NCBI RefSeq assembly: GCF_001431295.2
Contig: NZ_LKAJ02000001.1
Span: 186,001-250,000, forward strand
Reading direction: 5' to 3'
DNA: 64,000 nucleotides
Source: Candidatus Berkiella aquae
Lineage (GTDB): Bacteria > Pseudomonadota > Gammaproteobacteria > Berkiellales > Berkiellaceae
Below the pieces are notes generated by a model. That model searched no databases. It saw nothing but the letters and a program-made list of their open reading frames with translations, and was not told the DNA's origin. A program made the position numbers and the translations under genes. Shown piece after piece: positions 27,621 through 35,997 of the stretch (position 1 is its first letter; each line of letters starts with the position of its first letter).

Positions 27621-27670
27621 TTGCAGAACCCTCTTCACTCATATATGGTAATAGAATGTATTCGCGAATA
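27621..27670 (+). promoter_or_regulatory. Toxin-antitoxin promoter and palindromic operator
   Basis: TTGCAG (27621) and TATGGT (27644) with a 17-bp spacer form a plausible sigma70 promoter. Just downstream, TATTCGCGAATA (27659-27670) is a perfect 12-bp palindrome overlapping the expected start of transcription. Ribbon-helix-helix antitoxins typically bind such sites to repress their own operon. Confidence 0.55.
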
Positions 27671-27686
27671 AGAGGGAAGCATAGAC

Positions 27687-27935
27687 ATGAGTAAGCTCAA
27701 AAAAGTGAGCCTCGATATGAGCGAAAAAAATCTTAAAAAAATAGATAAAATTGCAAAACTAACCGCACGTTCCAGAGCTTATATTATTAATGAACTGATT
27801 GATAATTATCTCGACGAACTTATTGGGTTTTATATTGCCTCTCAGCGTTTGCGCAATACACCTGAAAGCGAGTATATCCCTATTCATAAAACACATGGGC
27901 TTATCCAGCAAAAACGCGAATCTCGTGATAAGTGA
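27687..27935 (+). CDS. Ribbon-helix-helix antitoxin (CopG/RHH type)
   Basis: The 82-residue protein has a basic N-terminal beta-strand (LKKVSLDMSEKNLKKID) followed by two helices (KLTARSRAYIINELIDNYLD), the ribbon-helix-helix DNA-binding fold of type II antitoxins. A C-terminal disordered tail would wrap the toxin. The toxin gene starts 7 bp after the stop codon. A perfect palindrome upstream is the likely autoregulatory operator. Confidence 0.8.
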   Translation: MSKLKKVSLDMSEKNLKKIDKIAKLTARSRAYIINELIDNYLDELIGFYIASQRLRNTPESEYIPIHKTHGLIQQKRESRDK

Positions 27936-27942
27936 GTAAGTA

Positions 27943-28224
27943 ATGGCATGGGAAATTTTAGTTGATCCAACTGTCATAGAAACTTTGCAATTCTATGAAG
28001 AAAGTATTGCCAAAGACCTATTGCATTATTTGGAGCAACATCTTGCAGGATTAACGCAGCCTGTACGACATGCCGATCAACAAGGTGAGATTAAGGGTAT
28101 TACCACTTTTTCAAGAACGACCCTCATTGGTGTGGTCATGATTTTTGCCCAAATTGACTATGAACGTCATCAGATCAAAATTTTACATGTACAGCTACGA
28201 AACAATGCAGCAGACAAATGCTAA
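27943..28224 (+). CDS. RelE/ParE-family toxin
   Basis: The 93-residue protein matches the RelE/ParE fold: an N-terminal strand (WEILVDPTVIETLQFYE) and a helical hairpin. These are followed by strands in which TTLIGVVMIFAQID and HQIKILHVQLRNN match the C-terminal core. Family members are mRNA interferases or gyrase poisons; which applies cannot be told from the few conserved residues visible. It pairs with the RHH antitoxin 7 bp upstream. This is a complete, apparently intact module. Confidence 0.75.
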   Translation: MAWEILVDPTVIETLQFYEESIAKDLLHYLEQHLAGLTQPVRHADQQGEIKGITTFSRTTLIGVVMIFAQIDYERHQIKILHVQLRNNAADKC

Positions 28225-28342
28225 GATACTCTTTCCATTTTGAATTTATTCACTATTGAGTAATCACTAAAGAAATCGCAGAATAGATGAATCCTGTTTT
28301 CAAAAATAGTTATTAGTTTGACATAACAATGCTTACACAAGG

Positions 28343-28828
28343 ATGATGAAAACGATGAATAAAACCCAATGGGGGACCACGTTAAAACTGTGGGCTTTTG
28401 CGTGGTGGAAAATTCCGCTGATTGCTTGGGTAAGACCTAAAGTATTATTCTTAGATAATCAGCGAGCCGTCATTAAAATTGCCTTATCCCGCCGCACTAA
28501 AAATCATTTACATTCCATGTATTTTGGGGCATTGTGTGTGGGCGCAGATATTACCGGCGGCATCCACATGATGCATTTTTTAAGCGCGCAATTAGGCAAA
28601 GTTTCTTTTGCCTTTAAAGATTTTTCAGCAGAATTTATACGACGTCCCGAAGCCGATGTGTATTTTACTTGCGAAGATGGCCCCTTAATAGAAGCCACTT
28701 TAAAAAATGCGGCTCTAAGTAAAGAACGTGAAAACGTATTGGTCAATATCATTGCAACGACACCGAGTCTTTCTGCTTTAGATCCGGTGGCTCGATTTAC
28801 ATTAACTTTATCAGTCAAATATAAATAA
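28343..28828 (+). CDS. DUF4442 hotdog-fold protein, possible acyl-CoA thioesterase
   Basis: The protein of up to 161 residues resembles DUF4442 hotdog proteins, which have a conserved N-terminal WKIPLIAWVRPKVLFLD, a central LHSMYFGALCVGADITGG stretch over the long helix, and a C-terminal beta region ending in a FTLTLSVK strand. Relatives act as thioesterases on acyl-CoA or acyl-ACP, but the substrate is unproven here. The start is ambiguous among ATGs at 28343, 28346 and 28355; AAGG lies just before the first. A microcin-like peptide gene follows 14 bp downstream. Confidence 0.7.
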   Translation: MMKTMNKTQWGTTLKLWAFAWWKIPLIAWVRPKVLFLDNQRAVIKIALSRRTKNHLHSMYFGALCVGADITGGIHMMHFLSAQLGKVSFAFKDFSAEFIRRPEADVYFTCEDGPLIEATLKNAALSKERENVLVNIIATTPSLSALDPVARFTLTLSVKYK

Positions 28829-28842
28829 AACATGAGGTATTT

Positions 28843-29058
28843 ATGAGAATTATAACCAATCAAGAATTGATGGAAGTCGCAGCTGCGGGTATTAATTTAC
28901 CTTATGTTTTTAATGAAGCCATTGATTATGGTGCATTGGGCGTTTTGTTCAACATTGTGTTAAATGGTGTAACCGCTGCAACCATTGGTAATGGTTTTTT
29001 AATGGGAGCAGGCGTTGGTGTTGGTTGTGCTATAGTACATTCAGTCATCTATAGTTGA
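28843..29058 (+). CDS. Microcin-like Gly-rich peptide with leader-like N-terminus
   Basis: The 71-residue peptide begins MRIITNQELMEVAAAG, matching the shape of class II microcin leaders (MR-x-I/L-T-x-x-E-L-x-x-V-x-x-G) with AAG in place of GG. The core is hydrophobic and Gly-rich (NGFLMGAGVGVGCAIVH), with glycine-zipper spacing suited to membrane insertion. TGAGGTATTT provides a ribosome-binding site. It sits 14 bp after the DUF4442 gene, while the 13143 microcin-like gene sits 8 bp before another hotdog thioesterase gene. No exporter or immunity gene is visible nearby. Confidence 0.55.
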   Translation: MRIITNQELMEVAAAGINLPYVFNEAIDYGALGVLFNIVLNGVTAATIGNGFLMGAGVGVGCAIVHSVIYS

Positions 29059-29145
29059 TATACTACTGCCATTTTGAATTTATGCGTCTAAAATCAAACT
29101 GGTTCGAGTATAAATACCTAACACGCTATTAGAAGGAACAGCAAT

Positions 29146-29568
29146 ATGAAAAGAACAGCATCTGCACATTGGACCGGTGATTTAAAGCAAGGCAAAGGTC
29201 AATTAACTTCTGAAAGTAATGTGCTCAAAAATACACCCTATTCATTTACAACGCGTTTTGCTGGTGAAAAAGGCACGAATCCAGAAGAATTGATTGCTGC
29301 AGCCCATGCAGGTTGTTTTACGATGGCGCTGTCTGCCATGTTAGGTCAAGCAGGCTTTGTTGCCGAATCGTTACAAACCCAAGCTGTAGTAGAATTAGAT
29401 CAAGTGGAAGGTAATTGGACAGTAACAGCGATTGATTTAAGTTTGACAGGAAAAATTCCTGGAATTGATAATACAAAATTTCAAGAGTTAGCAACACAAG
29501 CAAAACAGAATTGCCCCATTTCTCGTTTACTTAACACGAAAATCAGCTTAAAAGCAGAACTACAATAA
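29146..29568 (+). CDS. osmC: OsmC-family peroxiredoxin
   Basis: OsmC reduces organic hydroperoxides with two redox cysteines. Here they are seen in AAAHAGCFTMALS (residue 57) and NCPISRLLNT (residue 125). KGTNPEELIAAAHAGC is the OsmC signature, and the start MKRTASAHWTGDLKQGKG resembles E. coli OsmC. The 140-residue length is standard. It is preceded by an unstructured 87-bp spacer and followed by a strong terminator. Confidence 0.92.
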   Translation: MKRTASAHWTGDLKQGKGQLTSESNVLKNTPYSFTTRFAGEKGTNPEELIAAAHAGCFTMALSAMLGQAGFVAESLQTQAVVELDQVEGNWTVTAIDLSLTGKIPGIDNTKFQELATQAKQNCPISRLLNTKISLKAELQ

Positions 29569-29584
29569 CGAATAAGAGAGAAAC

Positions 29585-29609
29585 AAAAGGAGGGTATTAC
29601 CCTCCTTTT
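29585..29609. terminator. Bidirectional terminator between osmC and the 29620 gene
   Basis: AAAAGGAGGG pairs with CCCTCCTTTT around TATTA, with A-rich and T-rich flanks. It serves the convergent osmC and 29620 genes. Confidence 0.85.
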
Positions 29610-29619
29610 TTATGGAACC

Positions 29620-29910
29620 TTAATAAGGACGAGGTCTTGGTAATGGTTCTTGACGTGGGCGTGGCGCCAAATCGAGATCCATTGAAGGCTTTAAAGTAGG
29701 CGCTGGTTTTTGCGCAGCTTGATACAAATGATAAAGTCCTAGCAAAGGCGTTTTTGCCTTAAAACCATGAAGGGCGATATCAACAAGACCTAGCATGAAA
29801 TTGCCAACTTGGCTCCAAAATTGCATTTTATGATTTTGTGCATAAACATCATTCAATGCATCTGCTACTTCATTTGCATAGTTAAGTAAATCTTTATTAA
29901 TTTTGGACAT
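29620..29910 (-). CDS. Small hypothetical protein with Pro/Arg-rich tail
   Basis: The 96-residue protein starts at ATG 29910 with GAGGTG upstream. The first ~65 residues are helical with an amphipathic segment (FWSQVGNFMLGLVDIALHGF). The tail repeats Pro and Arg (APRPRQEPLPRPRPY). No family is recognised. It converges on osmC through a shared terminator. Confidence 0.55.
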   Translation of the reverse strand: MSKINKDLLNYANEVADALNDVYAQNHKMQFWSQVGNFMLGLVDIALHGFKAKTPLLGLYHLYQAAQKPAPTLKPSMDLDLAPRPRQEPLPRPRPY

Positions 29911-30087
29911 GTGCACCTCTTCGCGGCTTTATTTATCTTGAATAGCAAAATAACAGGTTTGCTGCCTTTGCTGACAGTCAAAATCGACTAGTGGACAAAT
30001 GGTGACGATAAAAATAATGTAGTTACTCATGAAGTGGCGACTAGCAATGCCGATATTTAAAAGATGCGTGCATAGGTTTGAATTAAC

Positions 30088-33000
30088 ATGTACAAAAATC
30101 AATTTTCGCTATTAACGAAACAAAGATTTCTGCCACTTTTTTTGACTCAGTTCCTGGGTGCTTTCAATGATAATGTATTTAAAAGCGCCCTCGTGGTGCT
30201 GGTTACCTTTGTTATCGTCAATGAGTTACCGGTAGATCCCAAAATTTTAGTTACTTTAGCAAGTTGCTTGTTAATTGCGCCGATGTTTATCTTTTCTGCG
30301 CTGGCGGGTGCGCTTGCTGATAAGTATGAGAAAGCTAAATTAATTCGAATAATCAAAATGGCAGAAATTGTTCTAATGCTGTTGGGAGCTTTGGGATTTA
30401 TTTTTCATAATGTCACTGTGTTAATGACGGTACTTTTTTTATTAGGCGTGCAATCAACATTTTTTGGCCCACTCAAATATAGTATTTTACCCGCACATTT
30501 AGCAGAAGATGAATTGGTGGGAGGGACAGCCTTAATAGAAACAGGAACGTTTATTGCTATTCTACTAGGTAATATTTTAGGGGTGATGTTAATCGTCATG
30601 CCCTTGGGCAGCATGATTATTTGCGCAACGGTATTGTTGACTGCGATATTAGGTTATATCAGTAGTTGTTATATCCCACAAGCTTTACCACCAGCTCCCT
30701 TTTTGGGCGTGTCGTTCAATGTTGTTAAGGATACTATTGATATTGTCAAATTTTCAACCAAATCCAAAGATATCTATTTAAGCATTTTAGGTATTTCATG
30801 GTTTTGGTTAATTGGTTTTGTTTTTTTGGCTGAATTTCCTAACTATGCAAAAGATTATATTAAAGGTAATGAGCAAGTCTTTGTTTTATTTTTAACGATT
30901 TTTTCTGTGGGCGTAGGGATTGGCTCTATCTTTTGTAATCGTTTAGTTAAAGGAAGAATTGAAGCAACCTTTGTGCCTCTTTCGGCGCTGGGTATCACAC
31001 TATTTACGGTTGATTTATATTTTTCTACTCTATATGTCGTAAACCATCTAAACACAACGGTATTGCAAACACCCTGGGAATTTTTAAAATCCATACCAAA
31101 CTGGCGTATCTTATTTGATGTGTTGATGATTGCTATTTGTGGCGGTATCTATATCGTTCCGCTATACGCCATTTTGCAGCATCGCTCGGCTGAGTCACAT
31201 AAAGCCAGAATCATTGCCAGCAATAATATTATAAATGCGGTTTTTATGTCAATTGCAGCAGTTGTTGTCATGATTATGTTAAAACAAAATTATACAATTC
31301 CGCAGATTTTTTTAACCATTGCTATTTTAAATATCATTGTAGTGATTCAAAGTTGTCGCTTGCTGCCAGGAGCATTAGTGAAGTCAATTATGCGAATGTT
31401 GTTGCAAGCTATCTATCGTGTCGAGGTGAATGGCTTAGAACATTACGATAAAGCGGGTGAGCGAGTCGTGATTGTACCAAACCACACTTCCTTTATAGAT
31501 GCGGTATTACTGGCTGCATTTTTGCCAGGGAAATTATCTTTCGCGATGTATAGTGGTTATGCCAAAAAATGGTGGGTAAAACCTGTTACTTTATTTGTCG
31601 AAATTTTTGGTATTGAGCCTGCTAATCCATTCTCGTTGAAAAGTATTATTAAGTATGTGAGACAGAACAAACAGATGGTGATATTTCCCGAAGGGCGTAT
31701 CACGGTTACTGGGGCTTTAATGAAAATTTATGAAGGGCCAGGGATGATTGCGGATAAAGCAGATGCAGTGCTTTTGCCAATATTAATTCAAGGTGCACAG
31801 TACACACCCTTTTCTAGGCTTAAAGGACGCATTCATATCAGATGGTTTCCTAAGATTACCTTAACCATCTTTCCATCCGAAAAAATTTTGGTAGAGCAAG
31901 AATGTAAAGGGCGTAAACGACGTCAAGTGATTGGTGAGCAACTGTATCAAATCATGGCGAAAATGTTATTTCTTGGGAATAATTTGGATGTCACGTTGTT
32001 TGAGGGATTATTACAAGCAAAAGATATTCATGGTAGTCAACATATTATTATTGAAGATATCAATCGCCAACCACTCACCTATCGACGATTAACGATGGGC
32101 AGTCTAATTTTAGGTAAAAAATTGGCAAAGTTAACTACAGAACAAGAAGTGGTTGGATTATTGTTACCCAATTTATCTGCCACGGTGGTCACATTCTTTG
32201 GTTTACTAGCCTATCGCCGTGTTGTGGCATTACTCAATTTTTCGACAGGGACACATAATGTGGTTTTGGCATGTCATACAGCGCAAATTAAAGTCGTGTG
32301 TACTGCTCGGGCTTTCATTGCGACAGCTAGATTGCAAGGAATGATAGATGCTTTAAGTGAAAAGGGCATTAAAATTGTTTATTTAGAGGATTTGCGTAAA
32401 GAAATTAGCACATTCGATAAAGGTTATGGTTTGCTTGCCTGTGCAATGCCTAAGTTATTTGGTTTTATTTCTTCCAAAAACGATCCCAATCAACCGGCCG
32501 TTATTTTATTTACCTCAGGCTCTGAGGGCACCCCAAAAGCGGTTGTCTTGAGCAGTCGAAATATCCAGGCAAATAAGAATCAAATGGCAAGTCGCGTGGA
32601 TTTTAGTCCCATTGATATTGTTCTTAATGCGTTGCCGATGTTTCATTCCTTTGGTTTAACGGCAGGCACTATTTTACCTATCTTGTATGGAATGAAAGTT
32701 TTCTTTTATCCCTCACCGCTTCATTACCGTGTTATTCCTGAGTTGTCTTATGATATTAATGCAACCATCTTATTTGGCACGAATACTTTTTTAGCAGGCT
32801 ACGCACGTTATGCTAATGCCTATGATTTTTATAGTATTCGTTATGTTTTTTCTGGGGCAGAAAAGCTACGAGAAGAAAATCGCCGTTTATGGGCTGACAA
32901 ATATGGCGTACGAATTTTTGAAGGTTATGGTGCAACAGAAACATCGCCTGTGATTTCTGTGAACACACCGATGCATAATCGACCCGGTACAGTGGGGCAA

Positions 33001-33522
33001 ATGATGCCAGGCATGGAATATCAGCTGAGTGTTGTGCCTGAAATTACCGATGGTGGTAGGTTAAGTGTTAAAGGGCCCAATATCATGTTGGGTTATATGT
33101 TTTACGATCATCCTGGTGTTATCAATCCTCCGCTTGAAGGTTGGTATGATACCGGTGATATTGTTGAGTTTGATAAAGAAGGTTACATCACTATCAAGGG
33201 ACGGGCAAAACGCTTTGCAAAGATTGGTGGTGAAATGGTTTCTCTCACTTTTGTTGAATTAATGTTAGATAAATTATGGCCAGAGCATGCGCATGCGGTT
33301 GCCACGATTCCTGATGAGAAAAAGGGAGAGCAGCTTGTGCTGGTAACAACGCGAATGAATGCGGATAAGGCAGATATTGTACGTTATGCACGCGCTAATG
33401 GTATTTCTGAACTTGCGGTACCCAAGGCCATCCACTGGGTTGATAAATTGCCTTTATTGGGAAGTGGCAAGGTGGATTATGTGGCCATTGCACAGTTATT
33501 AAAAAATCAATTTATGATGTAA
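30088..33522 (+). CDS. aas: LplT-acyltransferase-acyl-ACP synthetase fusion (Aas type)
   Basis: This 1144-residue protein combines three activities for lysophospholipid repair. Residues about 1-430 form an MFS lysophospholipid flippase like LplT (QFLGAFNDNVFKSALVVLV). Residues about 430-640 form a PlsC-type acyltransferase with NHTSFIDAVLL (HX4D) and FPEGRIT. The rest is an AMP-binding acyl-ACP synthetase with the P-loop LFTSGSEGTPKAVVLSS and YGATETSP. In E. coli, LplT and Aas are separate genes; three-part fusions occur in several gammaproteobacteria. It acts in the inner membrane on 2-acyl-glycerophosphoethanolamine. It stands alone, with 177 bp upstream. Confidence 0.93.
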   Translation: MYKNQFSLLTKQRFLPLFLTQFLGAFNDNVFKSALVVLVTFVIVNELPVDPKILVTLASCLLIAPMFIFSALAGALADKYEKAKLIRIIKMAEIVLMLLGALGFIFHNVTVLMTVLFLLGVQSTFFGPLKYSILPAHLAEDELVGGTALIETGTFIAILLGNILGVMLIVMPLGSMIICATVLLTAILGYISSCYIPQALPPAPFLGVSFNVVKDTIDIVKFSTKSKDIYLSILGISWFWLIGFVFLAEFPNYAKDYIKGNEQVFVLFLTIFSVGVGIGSIFCNRLVKGRIEATFVPLSALGITLFTVDLYFSTLYVVNHLNTTVLQTPWEFLKSIPNWRILFDVLMIAICGGIYIVPLYAILQHRSAESHKARIIASNNIINAVFMSIAAVVVMIMLKQNYTIPQIFLTIAILNIIVVIQSCRLLPGALVKSIMRMLLQAIYRVEVNGLEHYDKAGERVVIVPNHTSFIDAVLLAAFLPGKLSFAMYSGYAKKWWVKPVTLFVEIFGIEPANPFSLKSIIKYVRQNKQMVIFPEGRITVTGALMKIYEGPGMIADKADAVLLPILIQGAQYTPFSRLKGRIHIRWFPKITLTIFPSEKILVEQECKGRKRRQVIGEQLYQIMAKMLFLGNNLDVTLFEGLLQAKDIHGSQHIIIEDINRQPLTYRRLTMGSLILGKKLAKLTTEQEVVGLLLPNLSATVVTFFGLLAYRRVVALLNFSTGTHNVVLACHTAQIKVVCTARAFIATARLQGMIDALSEKGIKIVYLEDLRKEISTFDKGYGLLACAMPKLFGFISSKNDPNQPAVILFTSGSEGTPKAVVLSSRNIQANKNQMASRVDFSPIDIVLNALPMFHSFGLTAGTILPILYGMKVFFYPSPLHYRVIPELSYDINATILFGTNTFLAGYARYANAYDFYSIRYVFSGAEKLREENRRLWADKYGVRIFEGYGATETSPVISVNTPMHNRPGTVGQMMPGMEYQLSVVPEITDGGRLSVKGPNIMLGYMFYDHPGVINPPLEGWYDTGDIVEFDKEGYITIKGRAKRFAKIGGEMVSLTFVELMLDKLWPEHAHAVATIPDEKKGEQLVLVTTRMNADKADIVRYARANGISELAVPKAIHWVDKLPLLGSGKVDYVAIAQLLKNQFMM

Positions 33523-33582
33523 GAAGGTAAGCGTCCGTACCACCTTCTATGGCCCCTTTGCATGGATATTCTCATTGAAAAA

Positions 33583-33611
33583 TTGACATGGGCTTGTATT
33601 ATGTGTACGAT
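33583..33611 (+). promoter_or_regulatory. Promoter of the cold-shock gene, with long leader
   Basis: TTGACA at 33583 and TACGAT at 33606 with a 17-bp spacer form a good sigma70 promoter. It would give a 5' leader of about 138 nt before the ATG at 33756, typical of cspA-type mRNAs whose leaders refold in the cold. Confidence 0.6.
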
Positions 33612-33755
33612 TCTAGTGAGTTTGATAAAACTCTTAGCATAGACCATGGCTCCTGCCAAACGTTAAATAAAGTGTCTGTCCAAGAGTTTAGGTCTTAAAA
33701 GACATCAATAACTCTTTGTATTTACACTTAAATTTGACTATATAGAGGAATTCCA

Positions 33756-33962
33756 ATGCCTACCGGAATCGTAAAATGGTTCAATCCTACTAAAGGATAT
33801 GGGTTTATTCAGCAAGATCAAGGCGATAAAGATGTATTCGTTCATATTAGCGCCGTTCAAAATTCAGGGATCCCTGCCCTCAAAGAAGGCCAACGCCTCA
33901 GCTTTGAATTAGAAACCAGCAAAGGTAAAGTCTCTGCTGTAAATCTTAAGACGATTGACTGA
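33756..33962 (+). CDS. Cold-shock protein, CspA family
   Basis: The 68-residue single cold-shock domain has RNP-1 as KGYGFIQ and RNP-2 as VFVHIS, after the usual GIVKWFNPTKGYGF start. It binds single-stranded nucleic acid and acts as an RNA chaperone and transcription antiterminator in characterised relatives. ATAGAGGAATTCC gives the ribosome-binding site. The promoter and long untranslated leader lie upstream; an intrinsic terminator separates it from the DEAD-box helicase gene. Confidence 0.95.
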   Translation: MPTGIVKWFNPTKGYGFIQQDQGDKDVFVHISAVQNSGIPALKEGQRLSFELETSKGKVSAVNLKTID

Positions 33963-34003
33963 TAGCCTAGCTAATCCCTAGCTCATCTTGCCACATCATC
34001 TTT

Positions 34004-34041
34004 AAGCGCTGCTACCACAGTGACAGCAGCGCTTTAATTTT
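34004..34041 (+). terminator. Intrinsic terminator between the csp gene and the helicase gene
   Basis: AAGCGCTGCT pairs with AGCAGCGCTT (10 bp, 11-base loop), followed by TAATTTTTTG. It ends about 19 bases before the helicase ATG, so transcription from the csp promoter must read through it unless a promoter overlaps the hairpin. Confidence 0.85.
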
Positions 34042-34059
34042 TTGTTTTTGGAAATCATC

Positions 34060-35991
34060 ATGCAAAACTTTAATGCGTTTGGGCTGCCTGCTGTCCTATT
34101 GAATTCTTTGGAGCAGATGGGGATCACCGAACCGACCCCTATTCAAACAGAAGCAATCCCAACCATCCTGGCTGGCAACGACTTATTAGCGTCTGCGCAA
34201 ACAGGTACCGGCAAAACTATCGCATATTTACTACCTATTATTAGCAAATTAGACGAAAATCCTGACGAAAGTGTTTTAATTTTAACACCCACTCGCGAAT
34301 TAGCAACCCAAGTAAAAGATAGCGTTTTACACTTTATTAAAAGAATGCGTTCATTAAACATGGCATTGTTGATTGGTGGCGAACCTATTTTTAAACAATT
34401 TGCTGCTTTAAAGAGACGCCCACGTATTATTATTGGTACGCCAGGTCGTATCATTGATCATTTGCAGCGTAGAACTTTAAATTTACAATCCGTTCGTTAT
34501 CTTGTGTTGGATGAAACCGATCGCATGTTGGATATGGGATTTAGCCAAGATATTGAAACCATTCTGGGCAATTTACAAGATGAGCGTCAAACCCTGCTTT
34601 TTTCTGCGACATTGCCACAGGCCATTGTTAAATTATCTAAAAAGTATTTAGCAGAAAATGCACAACGAATTGCAATTGGTTCAACGACAGAGCCTAGCCG
34701 CCAAATCAAACAAGAGACGATACAAGTTTCATCAGGCAGTAAATTTACAACCCTGTTAACGGCGTTAGAAGAGCGTGAAGGCTCGGTCATTATCTTTGTT
34801 AAAACTAAAATTAGCGCGGATAAGCTTGCCGAAAAATTACAAGAAAAAGATCATGCCGCAGATGCGATTCATGGTGATTTAAACCAGCGTAAACGAGATC
34901 GCGTGATCCGTGAGTTTCGTAATAATAAATGTCGTATTTTAGTGGCAACGGATATTGCTGCACGCGGTATTGATATTCCGCACATTATGCACGTTATTAA
35001 CTATGATTTACCTCAATGCCCTGAAGATTATATCCATCGTATTGGTCGTACAGGCCGCGCAGGTATGACAGGTTTTGCATTATCTTTTGTCTCGCCGGAT
35101 GAACGTCATAAATGGAAGGCTATTCATCGTTTAATCCATGCGGGTGAAGAAACAGAAGGAACCTCACGAGGGGGTTCGCGTGGTGGTCGAGATAACAGAA
35201 GAGGTGGTTATTCTGGACAGCGTGATGGCGCTAGAGGCGGCTATCGTGGTTCCGAATCTCGTGGTGGTTATCGTGGTCGACGTGATGAAGGTGCATCTGA
35301 ATCTCGTGGTGGTTATCGTGGTCGACGTGATGAAAGCACTTCAGAATCTCGTGGTGGCTATCGTGGTCGGCGTGAAGAAGGCGCTTCAGAATCTCGTGGT
35401 GGCTATCGTGGTGAATCCCAAGGTTACCGTGGTCGACGTGATGGTGCTGCTTCCGAATCCCAAGGTTACCGTGGTCGACGTGATGGTGCTGCTTCCGAAT
35501 CCCAAGGCTACCGTGGCCGACGTGATGGTGCCGCATCCGAATCCCAAGGTTATCGTGGTCGACGTGAAGAGGGCGCTTCAGAATCACGTGGAGGTAATCG
35601 TGGTGCTCGACGTGATAATGCGGAAGGCGCGGGCAGAAGTTATGCTAAACGCGAAGAATCAACCGCAGGTTTTGGCGTTAAAACATATCGTAAAAAAGAA
35701 GCTGGGGCTTCTTCGCAAGCGAGAGGTTTTAGAGGTAAAAAAGAAGAATCGGGTGAATCTAAACGACCTTATCGCGCTAAAAACGAAGAGTTCGGCTCTA
35801 AACCTTTTAGAGGCAAAAAAGAAGACAATGGTCGTGTTGAGAAAAAGAGTTGGGATGAGAAACTTAGAGATCCTCGGGTCAGAGTTGAAAAGCCTAAACG
35901 TTTAGAAGCCCATAAAGCAGCGGCTTTTTCCGAACAACGTTCAATAAAGAAACGCGCCACCGTTGTTTACAAAAATGACGCGTCTTCGTAA
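34060..35991 (+). CDS. DEAD-box RNA helicase with DETD motif II and long RGG tail
   Basis: Residues 1-365 hold the helicase core: Q-motif, AQTGTGKT (46), PTRELA, GTPGR, SAT, ATDIAARGIDIPH and HRIGRTGRAG. Motif II is VLDETDRMLDMGF at residue 151, with Thr instead of Ala in DEAD. This is a CsdA/RhlE-like ATP-dependent RNA helicase. The remaining ~275 residues are a low-complexity Arg/Gly/Ser tail with 14-15-residue repeats such as GYRGRRDGAASESQ, then a Lys-rich end; such tails bind RNA and promote condensates. I start at ATG 34060 (GGAAATCATC upstream), which begins at the family N-terminus. It lies downstream of a cold-shock gene. Confidence 0.93.
   Translation: MQNFNAFGLPAVLLNSLEQMGITEPTPIQTEAIPTILAGNDLLASAQTGTGKTIAYLLPIISKLDENPDESVLILTPTRELATQVKDSVLHFIKRMRSLNMALLIGGEPIFKQFAALKRRPRIIIGTPGRIIDHLQRRTLNLQSVRYLVLDETDRMLDMGFSQDIETILGNLQDERQTLLFSATLPQAIVKLSKKYLAENAQRIAIGSTTEPSRQIKQETIQVSSGSKFTTLLTALEEREGSVIIFVKTKISADKLAEKLQEKDHAADAIHGDLNQRKRDRVIREFRNNKCRILVATDIAARGIDIPHIMHVINYDLPQCPEDYIHRIGRTGRAGMTGFALSFVSPDERHKWKAIHRLIHAGEETEGTSRGGSRGGRDNRRGGYSGQRDGARGGYRGSESRGGYRGRRDEGASESRGGYRGRRDESTSESRGGYRGRREEGASESRGGYRGESQGYRGRRDGAASESQGYRGRRDGAASESQGYRGRRDGAASESQGYRGRREEGASESRGGNRGARRDNAEGAGRSYAKREESTAGFGVKTYRKKEAGASSQARGFRGKKEESGESKRPYRAKNEEFGSKPFRGKKEDNGRVEKKSWDEKLRDPRVRVEKPKRLEAHKAAAFSEQRSIKKRATVVYKNDASS
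35422..35589 (+). repeat. Four tandem 42-bp repeats within the helicase tail
   Basis: Units starting at 35422, 35464, 35506 and 35548 encode GYRGRRDGAASESQ (the last diverges to EEG). Preceding 45-bp units encode GGYRGRRDEGASESR. The short period and near identity mark an actively expanding coding minisatellite. Confidence 0.85.
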
Positions 35992-35997
35992 ATTGCT

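Noticed and set aside
35231-35587. Long minus-strand frame with His/Asp repeats opposite the helicase tail
   Set aside because: It is the antisense of the tandem RGG-coding repeats; the regularity comes from the plus-strand repeat, and no ribosome-binding site is seen.
35300-35600. Regular repeats that could suggest a CRISPR array
   Set aside because: The units are contiguous, in frame and without unique spacers, so they are coding tandem repeats.
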